Shown: positions 35,201-42,682 of the stretch, in pieces
How the letters are laid out: every line of letters begins with the position of its first letter
How positions within the stretch are numbered: position 1 is the stretch's first letter
Assembly: GCA_007751255.1 (NCBI GenBank)
Contig: CP036296.1
Span: 558,001 to 622,000, forward strand
DNA from: Engelhardtia mirabilis
Lineage (GTDB): Bacteria; Planctomycetota; UBA1135; GCA-002686595
DNA: 64,000 nucleotides
Direction of reading: 5' to 3'
Position numbers and translations under genes: made by a program
Notes under the pieces: generated by a model
What the model saw: only the letters and a program-made list of their open reading frames with translations
What the model was told of the DNA's origin: nothing
Database searches by the model: none

Positions 35201-35732
35201 AGCAGTGGCCCGCGCCCAGGGCCTCGGCCGAGCGTTCGAGGGCGCTGAGCTTCTTCAACTCGGGCGCGCCCGCCGGGTAGGGGGTGGGCTGCAGCATGGC
35301 CTCGGCCCGCTGGAAGCCGCGTTCCAACCCTTCACCGCCGTCCTCCACCAGGGCGTCCGGCCAGGCGTCGCCCTCGAAGACCTCCGGCGTGGGCCGTAGG
35401 GCCACGTTGGCGTTGATCAGGGACGTGCCGCCCAGGCCGTTGCCCTGGAACACGTTCACGTCGTCGTTGACGCGGAAGTCGTAGAGCCCGTTGGGATTGC
35501 CGAGCCGCGCCGAGGCCTCGCGCGTGGTGAGGGTGAAGGACAACTCGTCCTTGGCCGCCCCGAGGGTCGTCGGGAAGCGATCGAACTCGCGCCCGCGCTC
35601 GAGCACGCAGACCGATTGGCCCGCACGGGCCAGTCGGCAGGCCGCAATGGCGGCGCCGTAGCCGGAACCGACCACGACCACGTCGTAACGGGGCTCGAGC
35701 GTGGCGATGTCGCGGGAGAGTCGGGTGGTCAT
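32268..35732 (-). CDS. GMC oxidoreductase fused to alpha/beta hydrolase with Cys nucleophile
   Basis: This 1154-residue multidomain enzyme starts at ATG 35732, 4 nt after the upstream stop. Residues 16-560 form an FAD-dependent GMC oxidoreductase: GSGYGAA (22-28), GNGLGGTSLINANV, and the C-terminal GMC motif VHPLGGCPMGAD (485-496). A four-Cys cluster CNLCGDCVTGC (Cys201, 204, 207, 211) suggests an Fe-S or structural metal site, as in cholesterol-oxidase-like GMC proteins. Residues about 585-740 form a beta-rich middle domain. Residues about 815-1154 are an alpha/beta hydrolase whose nucleophile elbow reads GHCFGG with Cys927, as in PHA synthases. A candidate His lies in DGYGHIDCIFG. It probably oxidises an alcohol or sterol-like lipid, then hydrolyses or transfers the product. 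Confidence 0.85.
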   Translation of the reverse strand: MTTRLSRDIATLEPRYDVVVVGSGYGAAIAACRLARAGQSVCVLERGREFDRFPTTLGAAKDELSFTLTTREASARLGNPNGLYDFRVNDDVNVFQGNGLGGTSLINANVALRPTPEVFEGDAWPDALVEDGGEGLERGFQRAEAMLQPTPYPAGAPELKKLSALERSAEALGAGHCFYRPPINVAFEDRVNAAGVTQVACNLCGDCVTGCNTGSKGTLTQNYLPDAVRHGAEIFTEASVRHVERQGDGWVVHFDALCAGRELFGDQELFVRAGRVVLGAGALGSTEILLRSAARGLSLSPRLGARFTGNGDVLAFAYNADERIDGVGAGDDEPDPEHPVGPCITGIIDLRDREGVAHDMVIEEGSLPGLARDFLGGALAVAAKLDGEDTDSGFMDSIGERLRQWGIGGKALDHTQTFLVMSHDDGAGRLELDGDHVRVHWEDYADQPIFEEVDRTLYQASVPLGATYVRNPGSTEMLGERLVTVHPLGGCPMGADASRGVVDHAGRVFRGDGAEGAVHEGLYVLDGSIIPRPLGVNPLLTISALAERACEIMAQDAGWDASQIVRGVDATTPVGAAGPRPVGVEFTETMRGWIDLDPEAEAGPAAAARGKDVDAAFEFTLTVGVDDIRAFSRDPLATATMFGTALAPVLSDGPMTVHDGRFRLFVPDDDRVRRRRMEYSMNLETIEGESLRFTGWKEVRDDAGIDVVADTTTLFFHVDDAAGARRGAGQLVIEPLDFARQLRTMKATGASSKLEGLGALARFGGLFAGSLLDVYAPFFAGDSANTVTRKDPSALGTSANLTVDVPPRERRAIAAPVPEVHPLVTADGVELRLLRYRAGDRRPLLLLHGLGVSSRIFTIDTIEQNLVEALCAAGHDVWLLENRTSIEVPAAHERFSGDEIADHDYPAAIAHLRRVTDFDQIDVVGHCFGGTTLFMALLSGMTGVHSVVTSQTAAHVVAPLMTRLKSGLHLPGVLDLMGVDSLTAYAGEHPTWRASLFSKLLRLQPLEAEEWCSSSVCHRIAFLYGPLYEHDRLNRATHEALREMFGVANIDAFAHLARMVRAGHLVGANGSERYLPHLDRLDLPITFIHGSENACFEPATTRRTHDALVERFGPDRYSYHLIDGYGHIDCIFGAHASRDVYPAILAHLDRFSPA

Positions 35733-35736
35733 GGGG

Positions 35737-36537
35737 TCAGCTTCCCGGGGCGACGCGCAGCACGCCGTCCATGTAGTGCTCGAGGTTCCAGGTCCCCGAG
35801 AGGCGTTCACCTTGCTCGGTCGCCTGGGTGTGGAACTTGTACCAGTAGCGCGCCGACTGCCAGATCGCCTCGGGGCACGAGCTGCGACTGGCGAGGCCGG
35901 GGGTCAGTTCGAAACCGCTGCTGCCCACGACGTGCTCGGCGAAGACGGCCGAGGGAACGCCCACTTCGTGCAGCAGGGGGTTGGGCGAGGCACCCACGCC
36001 CCATGAGAAGGCCAGCCAGGTGACGACCAGGTCGAGCGCATCGATCAGGCCACGGTCGTGGCTGAAGGTCTTGATCGCCGCCCTCAGCTCCGACTGGGCC
36101 ACGGGCAGGCGTATCAGGGCGATGTTGGGGTAGGCCTTGCGGTCGGCGAAATCCTCGAGCCGCGCCTCGACCACGCCGTTGTTGTCGATCGCCTGCGAAG
36201 TCGCGCTCCCGGCCACCGGCACGTGGAACAGGGGAGTCTTGCCCGCATTCTTGTAGAGCTTGCCGGGCATCAGCGCCACGTGGGACCAGTTGCCGGGCGT
36301 CAGGGTCGAGCGCGCGTGGGACTGGGCGATGCGGATCCGCAAGGAGATGGTGTCCGTCCCGCCGAGCAGCAAGAGGTGTCCGCCGTCGTGATCGGGTTGC
36401 GCCTGGCACCACGCGACGTTGTCTTGCATCCGGTCGCCCTTCTTGGCGCCGGCCCTCTTCACCGTCGCGACAGCGCGCTTCGCCTCGACGAAGTCCTCGT
36501 TCGGCTTCGAGGACGTGGATCGTTGGAGGTGCATCAT
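35737..36537 (-). CDS. Permuted NlpC/P60-like protein (weak assignment)
   Basis: This 266-residue protein is likely cytoplasmic; no signal peptide is seen. A His segment (NWSHVALMPGKLYKN) precedes a Cys segment (SRSSCPEAIWQSARYW). This is the H-then-C order of circularly permuted NlpC/P60 or YiiX-like proteins, some of which handle lipid acyl groups. The assignment rests on these two motifs only. It is the first gene of the tight seven-gene run and lies 4 nt upstream of the GMC fusion. Confidence 0.4.
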   Translation of the reverse strand: MMHLQRSTSSKPNEDFVEAKRAVATVKRAGAKKGDRMQDNVAWCQAQPDHDGGHLLLLGGTDTISLRIRIAQSHARSTLTPGNWSHVALMPGKLYKNAGKTPLFHVPVAGSATSQAIDNNGVVEARLEDFADRKAYPNIALIRLPVAQSELRAAIKTFSHDRGLIDALDLVVTWLAFSWGVGASPNPLLHEVGVPSAVFAEHVVGSSGFELTPGLASRSSCPEAIWQSARYWYKFHTQATEQGERLSGTWNLEHYMDGVLRVAPGS

Positions 36538-36620
36538 GGTCTTGGAGCTAGGGGCAGAGTTGGAGATCCAGGGCAGCGTCTGGAATCTCGTGCAGAGTTG
36601 TGGACCTGAGGCCAGTCGTA

Positions 36621-36694
36621 GATCGAAGGCCGGCTTTGGATCGAGGGCCCGTTGTGGATCGAAGGCCCGTTGTGGATCGAAGGCAGAGCCGTTG
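36621..36694 (+). repeat. 18-bp tandem repeat in a 174-nt intergenic gap
   Basis: Four consecutive units begin with GATCGA (36621, 36639, 36657, 36675). The first three run 18 nt each, with central units GATCGAGGGCCCGTTGTG and GATCGAAGGCCCGTTGTG differing by one base, and the last is degenerate. They lie between the phosphatase stop and the start of the NlpC-like gene. They could hold operator sites for the downstream operon or be a non-functional minisatellite. Confidence 0.85.
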
Positions 36695-36711
36695 GCTCGG
36701 ACCGAAGTGGA

Positions 36712-38250
36712 TCAGGGCTGCGGCATGGGCATGTGACTGGTGAACACGGGCACCGGCGGCCCCGGTGCAACGTCGGCGGCCACGGGGAAGTAGCGCACGC
36801 TGGCGTGGATGCGGGCGCCGACGCGACGGAAGGTCAACAGGCCGAGCTGGTCCCCCCGCTGCCCTTCGAATTCCTGCTCCGGGCGAATTCCGATTCCGTC
36901 CGGCCGGAACTTCGGCCGTCGGCAGGCCCAGGTCTTGCTGACGATGTCCTGGGCGAAGTGTCGGGGTGGCGCGGCGGGGTGGGAGTGGCGCGGCCAAGGG
37001 TCGCGGGTCCCGAACAGCCCGCGGGCCCAGTTGGTCCCCTCCTTCCACCAGTCCGTCGCCACGTTCGTGACCAGGGCCATGGGCGACACGATCACCTCGT
37101 AGAGGTTGGCACCGCCGCTGGAGCGGACGGCCTCGGTCACCCGACCCCAGTGCACGTCGCCAGTGAGGCACACGATCGGATTCCGCGCGGCCAACAGGGG
37201 GCGCACAAGCTCGCCGTAGTCCTTGTAGTTGGGCAGGGTCCAATCGGCCACGCGGCCCTGCGCCCCGCCCACGGCCTCGTCGAACATCGGCTGGCCGGTG
37301 ACCAAGAGCCCCACGCGACCCTTGCGGTTGAGCTCCTCGACCCAAGCGCCGAGCTCGTCGCCCAACCCGACCGGTGCGGACCGCTCGCAATTCATCTGGC
37401 GCTCGGTGCGCGTGTCGGCCAAGAAGATCGACAGCGGGTGCACGTCGATGGTCGTCGACGCACTCAGCGGCAAGGTGTCCGGCTGCGAGGCCTGAAAACC
37501 GGCGTACTGCTCCGCAGCCGCCGCCTTCCACGCCTTGCGCCCGGCCTTCGTGTAGCTGTTCTCGATGAACGGCGAGGCCTCGGGGAAGTTGTTCCAGTAT
37601 TCGTGGTCGTCGGGCAGGCACAGACTCGGTCCGAACTGGAGAGCCGGCGCCAGGCCGCTTTGGTGGATCCAGTTGCGCGTGTACTCACCCTCGAAGATCT
37701 CGGCCAGACGCGCGCGGTCCTTGGGCAGGTCGCGCAGGGTCGGTAGATCGAGGTAGACCTGATCGCCCATGAGCAGCGAGAGCTGGGGTCGCCCGGGCCG
37801 GACCGCCAGACTGATCCGGTTGAGTGTCTTCTCGAGGTTGGGGGGCTGGCTCTCCTTCACGTGGAAGCAGGAGCCCAGCACCAGGTGGAACGGGTCCTTG
37901 CCGTCGGTCAGGGTCTGCTGCGGCAGGGCGCGGGTCCGCAGGCTGGCCACGTCGTCGCCCGCGCGCACCTCGACCTTCACGTCCTCGTGCGAGGCCTGGC
38001 CGTCGAAATCGAACACCCCACTGAAGGCGCGGTCGGGCGCGGCGCCTTCCGCGAAGCCGGCCCGCACGCTCCGCAGGTGGCGCACCGCTCTTGGTTGCGT
38101 CGGCACCCCGTCCACGAACCACTCGAGCTGCGGGGTCGTGCGGCGCTGGAATGCGCCGACCCAGACGCGGATCGTCCCCGGCGGCGCGCCCTTGGCGTGC
38201 AGCACCAGCGTCGCGACACCCGCGACTCTTCTCTTTGCGGTGGTGGGCAA
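36712..38250 (-). CDS. PhoD-like alkaline phosphatase / metallophosphoesterase
   Basis: This 512-residue protein has PhoD-family metal-binding motifs in order: LVLGSCFHV (124-131), LMGDQVYLD (160-168), LPDDHEYW (212-219), FLADTRTER (276-284) and LTGDVHWG (362-369). PhoD enzymes hydrolyse phosphomono- and diesters using Ca/Fe. Unlike classical PhoD no Tat signal is visible, so it may be cytoplasmic. The preferred start is TTG 38250, with AGGAG 9 nt upstream; an upstream TTG at 38331 would add 27 residues. It precedes the oxidative operon, separated by a 174-nt gap holding tandem repeats. Confidence 0.8.
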   Translation of the reverse strand: MPTTAKRRVAGVATLVLHAKGAPPGTIRVWVGAFQRRTTPQLEWFVDGVPTQPRAVRHLRSVRAGFAEGAAPDRAFSGVFDFDGQASHEDVKVEVRAGDDVASLRTRALPQQTLTDGKDPFHLVLGSCFHVKESQPPNLEKTLNRISLAVRPGRPQLSLLMGDQVYLDLPTLRDLPKDRARLAEIFEGEYTRNWIHQSGLAPALQFGPSLCLPDDHEYWNNFPEASPFIENSYTKAGRKAWKAAAAEQYAGFQASQPDTLPLSASTTIDVHPLSIFLADTRTERQMNCERSAPVGLGDELGAWVEELNRKGRVGLLVTGQPMFDEAVGGAQGRVADWTLPNYKDYGELVRPLLAARNPIVCLTGDVHWGRVTEAVRSSGGANLYEVIVSPMALVTNVATDWWKEGTNWARGLFGTRDPWPRHSHPAAPPRHFAQDIVSKTWACRRPKFRPDGIGIRPEQEFEGQRGDQLGLLTFRRVGARIHASVRYFPVAADVAPGPPVPVFTSHMPMPQP

Positions 38251-38408
38251 CGTGGTTCGCTCCTGGCGCCGGTAGGAGGGGGACTGGCGAGCCCGATCGG
38301 GCCTCTTCGCGGTCGCCCTGCCATGAACCAACGGAGATCGAGGGCCGGGCGAACCCTCCGGACGGCAATCGCGTGCTGCCGGCGCACCAAGGCGCCGGTG
38401 CCCGGGCC

Positions 38409-38467
38409 GCCTTCAGCGGCGCATGACGAATCGCCTCGCGCGGCCTTCAGCGGCGCTTGACAAATCG
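38409..38467 (-). repeat. Duplicated 3' tail of the CpeT-family gene
   Basis: A 25-nt segment (38443-38467) encoding the last codons of the CpeT-like gene and its stop is repeated at 38409-38433, immediately downstream, with 23/25 identity and a 34-nt offset. The real gene ends RFVKRR-stop. The copy would read RFVMRR-stop but is out of frame and untranslated. The remainder of 38251-38442 shows no gene. Confidence 0.75.
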
Positions 38468-39112
38468 ATAGCCGCCGGCCGCCGCGCCCCACACCTGTTC
38501 CCCGTTGGCGTCGAAGCCCCGATCCCAGCTGGACAGGGAGGTGGCGGTGATCGTCACCTCACTGGTGGCGTAGACCGCGTCGCCCAGGCTGCTGGCGCAG
38601 TCCTGACCGCGGGTCGAGCCGACCCAGCCCGTGGGGGTGCGCCGCAGCCAGATCGAGCAACCCTCGCGCCGTATCAGGTCCCGGGGCCCGAGCCCCGCCA
38701 GCCGCGCGGGGTCGCGCCAGGCGCCGGCCAGGGCCAGGGGGTCGCCGGGCAGCTCGTAGACGTCGCTACGCACGCCGGCGCCGTCGCGCACCAGGTGGTA
38801 GACGCGTTGGCGGTAGGGCCGGTCGAGGGCGGTCGCGGCGGCCTGCTCCACGTAGAGCCAGGGGCCGTCGCTGCGGTCGGTCCAGATGCGGACCGTCTCC
38901 AGGTGGATGTCGAGGTAGTCATCCGGCGCCTGGGCCGCCTGGTCGGCGCTGTCGAAGGAGCCGACCATCCAGTGGGCCAGCTCGACCGCCTTGTCGAGCA
39001 CCGCTGGACTCCCCCCGCCCGGCCCCGCGCAGCCGGTGGCGGCCGCGGCCACGCCCAGAACGAGAGCCAGCGCGAATCCCCGGGCCCCCGGGCTGGTCGA
39101 TCGTCGAGTCAT
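38447..39112 (-). CDS. CpeT/CpcT-family (DUF1001-like) lipoprotein
   Basis: This 221-residue lipoprotein has a lipobox (VLGVAAAATGC). The mature part matches the CpeT/CpcT pattern: WMVGSFDSADQA, DIHLETVRIW, GPWLYVEQAAA, YRQRVYHL, then GCSIWLRRT and GSTRGQDCASSLGDAVYATSEV. In cyanobacteria this family attaches bilins to phycobiliproteins; nothing here suggests photosynthesis, so another ligand-binding role is likely. ATG 39112 places the signal peptide correctly. It is divergent from the 39394 gene across a 281-nt gap in which no clear promoter is recognised. Confidence 0.75.
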   Translation of the reverse strand: MTRRSTSPGARGFALALVLGVAAAATGCAGPGGGSPAVLDKAVELAHWMVGSFDSADQAAQAPDDYLDIHLETVRIWTDRSDGPWLYVEQAAATALDRPYRQRVYHLVRDGAGVRSDVYELPGDPLALAGAWRDPARLAGLGPRDLIRREGCSIWLRRTPTGWVGSTRGQDCASSLGDAVYATSEVTITATSLSSWDRGFDANGEQVWGAAAGGYRFVKRR

Positions 39113-39393
39113 GAGGCCCGCGAGCTTAGCCCGGCAATCCCGTCGGCGGACTCTCGGAGCGATTCCGGGGAGCGTGCCGCTGGAACCGAACGGTCGATCT
39201 GCCCAAAAGAGCGTGTGGATCGAGCCCTTCACCCGCGACGCGGGATCCCGGCGAGTGTGACGCCCGATCCCGCTCCCCGGACGCAAGTGCCGGTAGAAAA
39301 CCGGTTTCCGATTTGCGGACCACGAATCGGTGTCGACCCGCGTGCGCTTCAGGTCCGCCGCGCCGCTCCCAGTCGTAGAGACAACCTGACCCC

Positions 39394-39786
39394 ATGAGGC
39401 GCCGAGTGGTGCCTCCGCCCCAATCCGAATGGAGGCCTGAAGTGAAGAAAGCCTACGAACTCCAAGAAGCCGACAAGCTGCGCCCGCTGATCCAGTCCAT
39501 CGCGCACGAGCTCGACGAGCGCTTCATGGCAGTCAAGCGGCTCGAGCGGCGCCTCCGACGAATCGAGCGAGAGGGTGGTGACGGCACCCAATCGACGATC
39601 GCCGTGGCCGCGCTCGCCGAGCACCGACGCAACCTGCGACTGAGCGTCGCCGAACTCGAGCTGCTCGGCGCCGAGGTCGAGCCCGGCCTTCCGGTGACCG
39701 TGCGACTCCCCGGCCCGGACGGCAGCTTCGAGACCGGCTACCGGGTCTCGGCCCAGGACGGCGCGGTTGCGGAACAAGCGGCCTGA
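39394..39786 (+). CDS. Small coiled-coil protein, DUF2203-like
   Basis: This 130-residue cytoplasmic protein has a helical start (AYELQEADKLRPLIQSIAHELDERFMAVKRLERRLRRIE), a second helix, then a short beta end (PVTVRLPGPDGSFETGYRV). The order resembles DUF2203, whose members have a two-helix region and a C-terminal strand pair, but the typical C-terminal Trp/His motif is missing. Function is unknown. A strong hairpin follows the stop. Confidence 0.5.
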   Translation: MRRRVVPPPQSEWRPEVKKAYELQEADKLRPLIQSIAHELDERFMAVKRLERRLRRIEREGGDGTQSTIAVAALAEHRRNLRLSVAELELLGAEVEPGLPVTVRLPGPDGSFETGYRVSAQDGAVAEQAA

Positions 39787-39809
39787 GCCGGATCGGTAGA
39801 CACAAGAGC

Positions 39810-39842
39810 GCGGGGCGAGTGGACCAGGTCCACTCGCCCCGC
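39810..39842. terminator. Bidirectional hairpin terminator between convergent genes
   Basis: A 15-bp perfect stem, GCGGGGCGAGTGGAC with its exact complement, has a 3-nt loop (CAG). It lies 23 nt after the plus-strand stop and 37 nt from the minus-strand stop. No T-run is present in either direction. Confidence 0.8.
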
Positions 39843-39879
39843 TGCCATTCGGCGGCGCCCGCCAGCGGACGCCACGGCG

Positions 39880-42600
39880 TCAGAGCTTGTAGGCCTCGTC
39901 CACCGGCTTGAGCGGGCGCTTCATGTGCAGCGGACGGCGCAGGCCGCCGGGGCCGGGGGCCGGCACGCACATGCCTTTCCACTCCTCGTAGACCGCGCGG
40001 CTCTTGGCCGTGTCCACGAACACGTCGCCGTAGCGGTCGCCCGCGTTCGCGACCTCGAGGCGCACCTTCTGGTGCCAGCAGTGCATGCCGCTGGCCGGGT
40101 CGGGCTGCACCGGGAAGGTCAGGTTCTGGTTCACGCCGGCCTCGTGCCAGTGGACCTTCGAGGTGTCGGAGTCGCGCGAGGCGAAGGGGCCGACCTGCTT
40201 CTTCTGGCGGAACAGGAAGGCGCCCGCGCGGGGCTTGGTCAGGTCGACCGTGGCCGTGGCCATGGAGTTGCCGATGCCGTCGTGCAGGCGCCAGCGCCCC
40301 ACGTGGTGTGAGCAGGCCACGATGCCGGGGTGGATGCCCTCGGTGACCCACACGCGCGGCACGAAGTAGCCGATGCGCGTGTTGACGCGGATCAGGTCGC
40401 CGGTCTCCACGCCGAAGGCGCGGGCGTCCTCGGGGTGCACCCACAGGGGGTTGGTGTGGCTGATCTCCTGCAGCCACTTGGAGTTGGCCGAGCGCGTGTG
40501 GATCAGGGTCGGCAGGCGGAAGGTGGGGAGCAGCGCCCGCTCGCCGGCCTCCAGGTCCATCTGGCTCCAGTGCACCTGGCTGCGCTGGTAGGTGGGCACT
40601 TCGCCGTCCGGGAAGCCCCACTCGCGCATGGTCGACGAGTAGAACTCGAGCCGCTTGGACTGGGTCGGGAAGCCCGCGGCGCGGCTGCCGTCCTCGAGCT
40701 CGAGGCCGCCCTTGTCGACCTTCGTGGCGTAGCGCTCCTGACCGGCGTAGGGCACGGCGAAGGCGCCGTAGCGCTTCATGTAGCCCAGGGGCGTGGTGTC
40801 CTCGGCCGCCGCGGCATCGGGCAGGCCGGGCACGCCCGCGAACACGTCCGACCAGTACTCGTCCATGCCGATCGGTCGGCCGGGGTTCTGCTTGGACTCG
40901 AAGTACTTGCGGATGCCGAGCGAGCCGTCGGGATCGATGCGCCAGGTCAGGGCGATCCAGAACTCCGACTCCTCCCAGACCTCGCCGGGGTTGGTGCCGC
41001 GCGTCGTGTCGCTCTCGCGCCCCTCGAGCCGCGCGTACTCGCGACCCACGGGTTGACGGAAGCCGATCCAGGTGCCCGCGTGGGTTTCCTGGCTCATCAG
41101 GTCGTGGCGCTCCGGACCCAGGCCCATGGGCAACACGTAGTCGGCCCATTGGGCCGTCTCGTTCCAGGTCGGCGTCAACGCGACGTGGCAGCCGATGCGG
41201 CCCTCCTCCTCGAACATCTCGACCCAGGAGCAACCGTCGGGGTTGGTCCAGACCGGGTTGTAGACGCGGGTGAAGTAGACGTCGATCTTGGAGTCCTGCT
41301 CGCGCAGCAAGTGCGGCAGCAGGAAGCTCATCTCGTAGTGGGCGAGGGGCCACTCCTTGGGCCAGTGGCGCTCGTTCCAGCGCGTGATGGGCGGCGGCAT
41401 CTCGCTGGGGTGCGGGTGCGCCTTGTCCCAGGAGTTGGGGTTCAGGCCGCCCTTGGTGCCGACCGAGCCCGAGAGCACGTGCAGCAGCATCAGCGCCCGC
41501 GCCACCTGCCAACCGCCCAGGTTGCCGGCGGCGGTGTTGCGCCACAGGTGGCTGGCGAAGTGACTGCCGGCCTTGGCGATCTGGTCCGCGAGGTACTCGA
41601 CCGTGCCGGGCAGGATCGAGCACTCCTTCACGGCGTACTGCGGCGTGTAGTGGGCGTAGAGGTCCTTGAGCTTCTCGATGAAGCGCTCGTAGGTCCCCGG
41701 ACCGCCCTCGTCGTTGGCCTCGAGGTAGGCCTGCCAGTTGGTCCAGCGCCGCACGAAGGCGTGGTCGACGCGGTCGGACTCGAGCAAGAGGCGCGCGACC
41801 GCCAGCAGCATCGCCGCCTCACTGCCGGGCCAGGGCGAGATCCAGCGGTCCGCGTGGGTGCTGGTGTTCGACAGGCGCGTGTCGACCACGGCGATCTCGG
41901 TGCCGCGCTCCTTGGCCTCGATGATGCGCTGGGCGTGGGGGTTGAAGTAGTGACCGGTCTCCAGGTGCGCCGACAGCAGCAGGATGAACTCCGCGCCGCC
42001 GTGGTCGGGCGAGGGCCGATCGGCACCGAACCACAGGCTGTAGCCCAGGCGCGCCGAAGCGCTGCACACGTTGGTGTGGCTGTTGTGCCCGTCGATGCCC
42101 CAGGCCTCGAGCATCCGCAGCACGAAGTGGTCCTCGCCGGGACGCCCCACGTGGTAGCTGACCTCGTTGTGGCGGTCCTCGTCGAACGCCTTGCGGATGC
42201 GTCCGCCAATGTCGTCCAGGGCCTCTTCCCAGGTCGTCTCCTCCCACTGGCCGCCGCCGCGCGGGCCCACGCGCTTCATCGGCTTCAGGATGCGCTCGGG
42301 ATCCTGGACCTGGTTGATCGTCGCTGGCCCCTTGGCGCAGGTGCGGCCGCGGGAGCCCGGGTGGGCCGGGTTGCCCTCGAACTTGACCGTCTCGCCGGTG
42401 CCCTTATCGACGAAGGCCAGCAGCCCGCAGGCGGACTCGCAGTTGAAGCAGATCGTCGGGACGCAGCGGTAGTGCTTCTCGACGCGCTCCGGCCAGGCCT
42501 TGGGGTCCAACTCGACCCAATCGTCCCACTGGTCGGGCGGGGGCCCCACGGCCAGGTCCCAGGGGGAGGTGCGGGCGTGGGGATGGGTCGAGTCGGACAT
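39880..42600 (-). CDS. Molybdopterin oxidoreductase catalytic subunit (CISM/PsrA-like)
   Basis: This 906-residue protein has the N-terminal [4Fe-4S] motif Cys51, Cys54, Cys58 (CFNCESACG) and Cys88 (GRTCAKG). The bis-MGD domains follow. The likely Mo ligand is Cys179 in HTNVCSASARLGYS, in the position used in polysulfide, thiosulfate and tetrathionate reductases. No Tat signal is present, so unlike PsrA it probably stays on the cytoplasmic side. Its membrane partner is probably the FeS-NrfD fusion at 43645-45198. The substrate cannot be set from sequence. Confidence 0.88.
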   Translation of the reverse strand: MSDSTHPHARTSPWDLAVGPPPDQWDDWVELDPKAWPERVEKHYRCVPTICFNCESACGLLAFVDKGTGETVKFEGNPAHPGSRGRTCAKGPATINQVQDPERILKPMKRVGPRGGGQWEETTWEEALDDIGGRIRKAFDEDRHNEVSYHVGRPGEDHFVLRMLEAWGIDGHNSHTNVCSASARLGYSLWFGADRPSPDHGGAEFILLLSAHLETGHYFNPHAQRIIEAKERGTEIAVVDTRLSNTSTHADRWISPWPGSEAAMLLAVARLLLESDRVDHAFVRRWTNWQAYLEANDEGGPGTYERFIEKLKDLYAHYTPQYAVKECSILPGTVEYLADQIAKAGSHFASHLWRNTAAGNLGGWQVARALMLLHVLSGSVGTKGGLNPNSWDKAHPHPSEMPPPITRWNERHWPKEWPLAHYEMSFLLPHLLREQDSKIDVYFTRVYNPVWTNPDGCSWVEMFEEEGRIGCHVALTPTWNETAQWADYVLPMGLGPERHDLMSQETHAGTWIGFRQPVGREYARLEGRESDTTRGTNPGEVWEESEFWIALTWRIDPDGSLGIRKYFESKQNPGRPIGMDEYWSDVFAGVPGLPDAAAAEDTTPLGYMKRYGAFAVPYAGQERYATKVDKGGLELEDGSRAAGFPTQSKRLEFYSSTMREWGFPDGEVPTYQRSQVHWSQMDLEAGERALLPTFRLPTLIHTRSANSKWLQEISHTNPLWVHPEDARAFGVETGDLIRVNTRIGYFVPRVWVTEGIHPGIVACSHHVGRWRLHDGIGNSMATATVDLTKPRAGAFLFRQKKQVGPFASRDSDTSKVHWHEAGVNQNLTFPVQPDPASGMHCWHQKVRLEVANAGDRYGDVFVDTAKSRAVYEEWKGMCVPAPGPGGLRRPLHMKRPLKPVDEAYKL

Positions 42601-42682
42601 GGTGGCGTGGGGGCTCGGCGGGGCGCGGACTCAGGGCTGGCACAGGTTAGCGGCGGCGCGTCCGTCCGCCCGGCTCTGTCCG

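Noticed and set aside
36621-36694. CRISPR or attachment-site array
   Set aside because: Units are 18 nt, contiguous and without spacers; no integrase or cas gene is near.
38447-39112. A photosynthesis gene cluster suggested by CpeT similarity
   Set aside because: No other phototrophy gene occurs in the 64 kb.
39880-42600. Formate dehydrogenase or nitrate reductase assignment for the molybdoenzyme
   Set aside because: The active-site and subunit pattern (NrfD partner, Cys in TNVCSASARLG) fits the PsrA-like group better, and no Fdh- or Nar-specific partner subunit is present.
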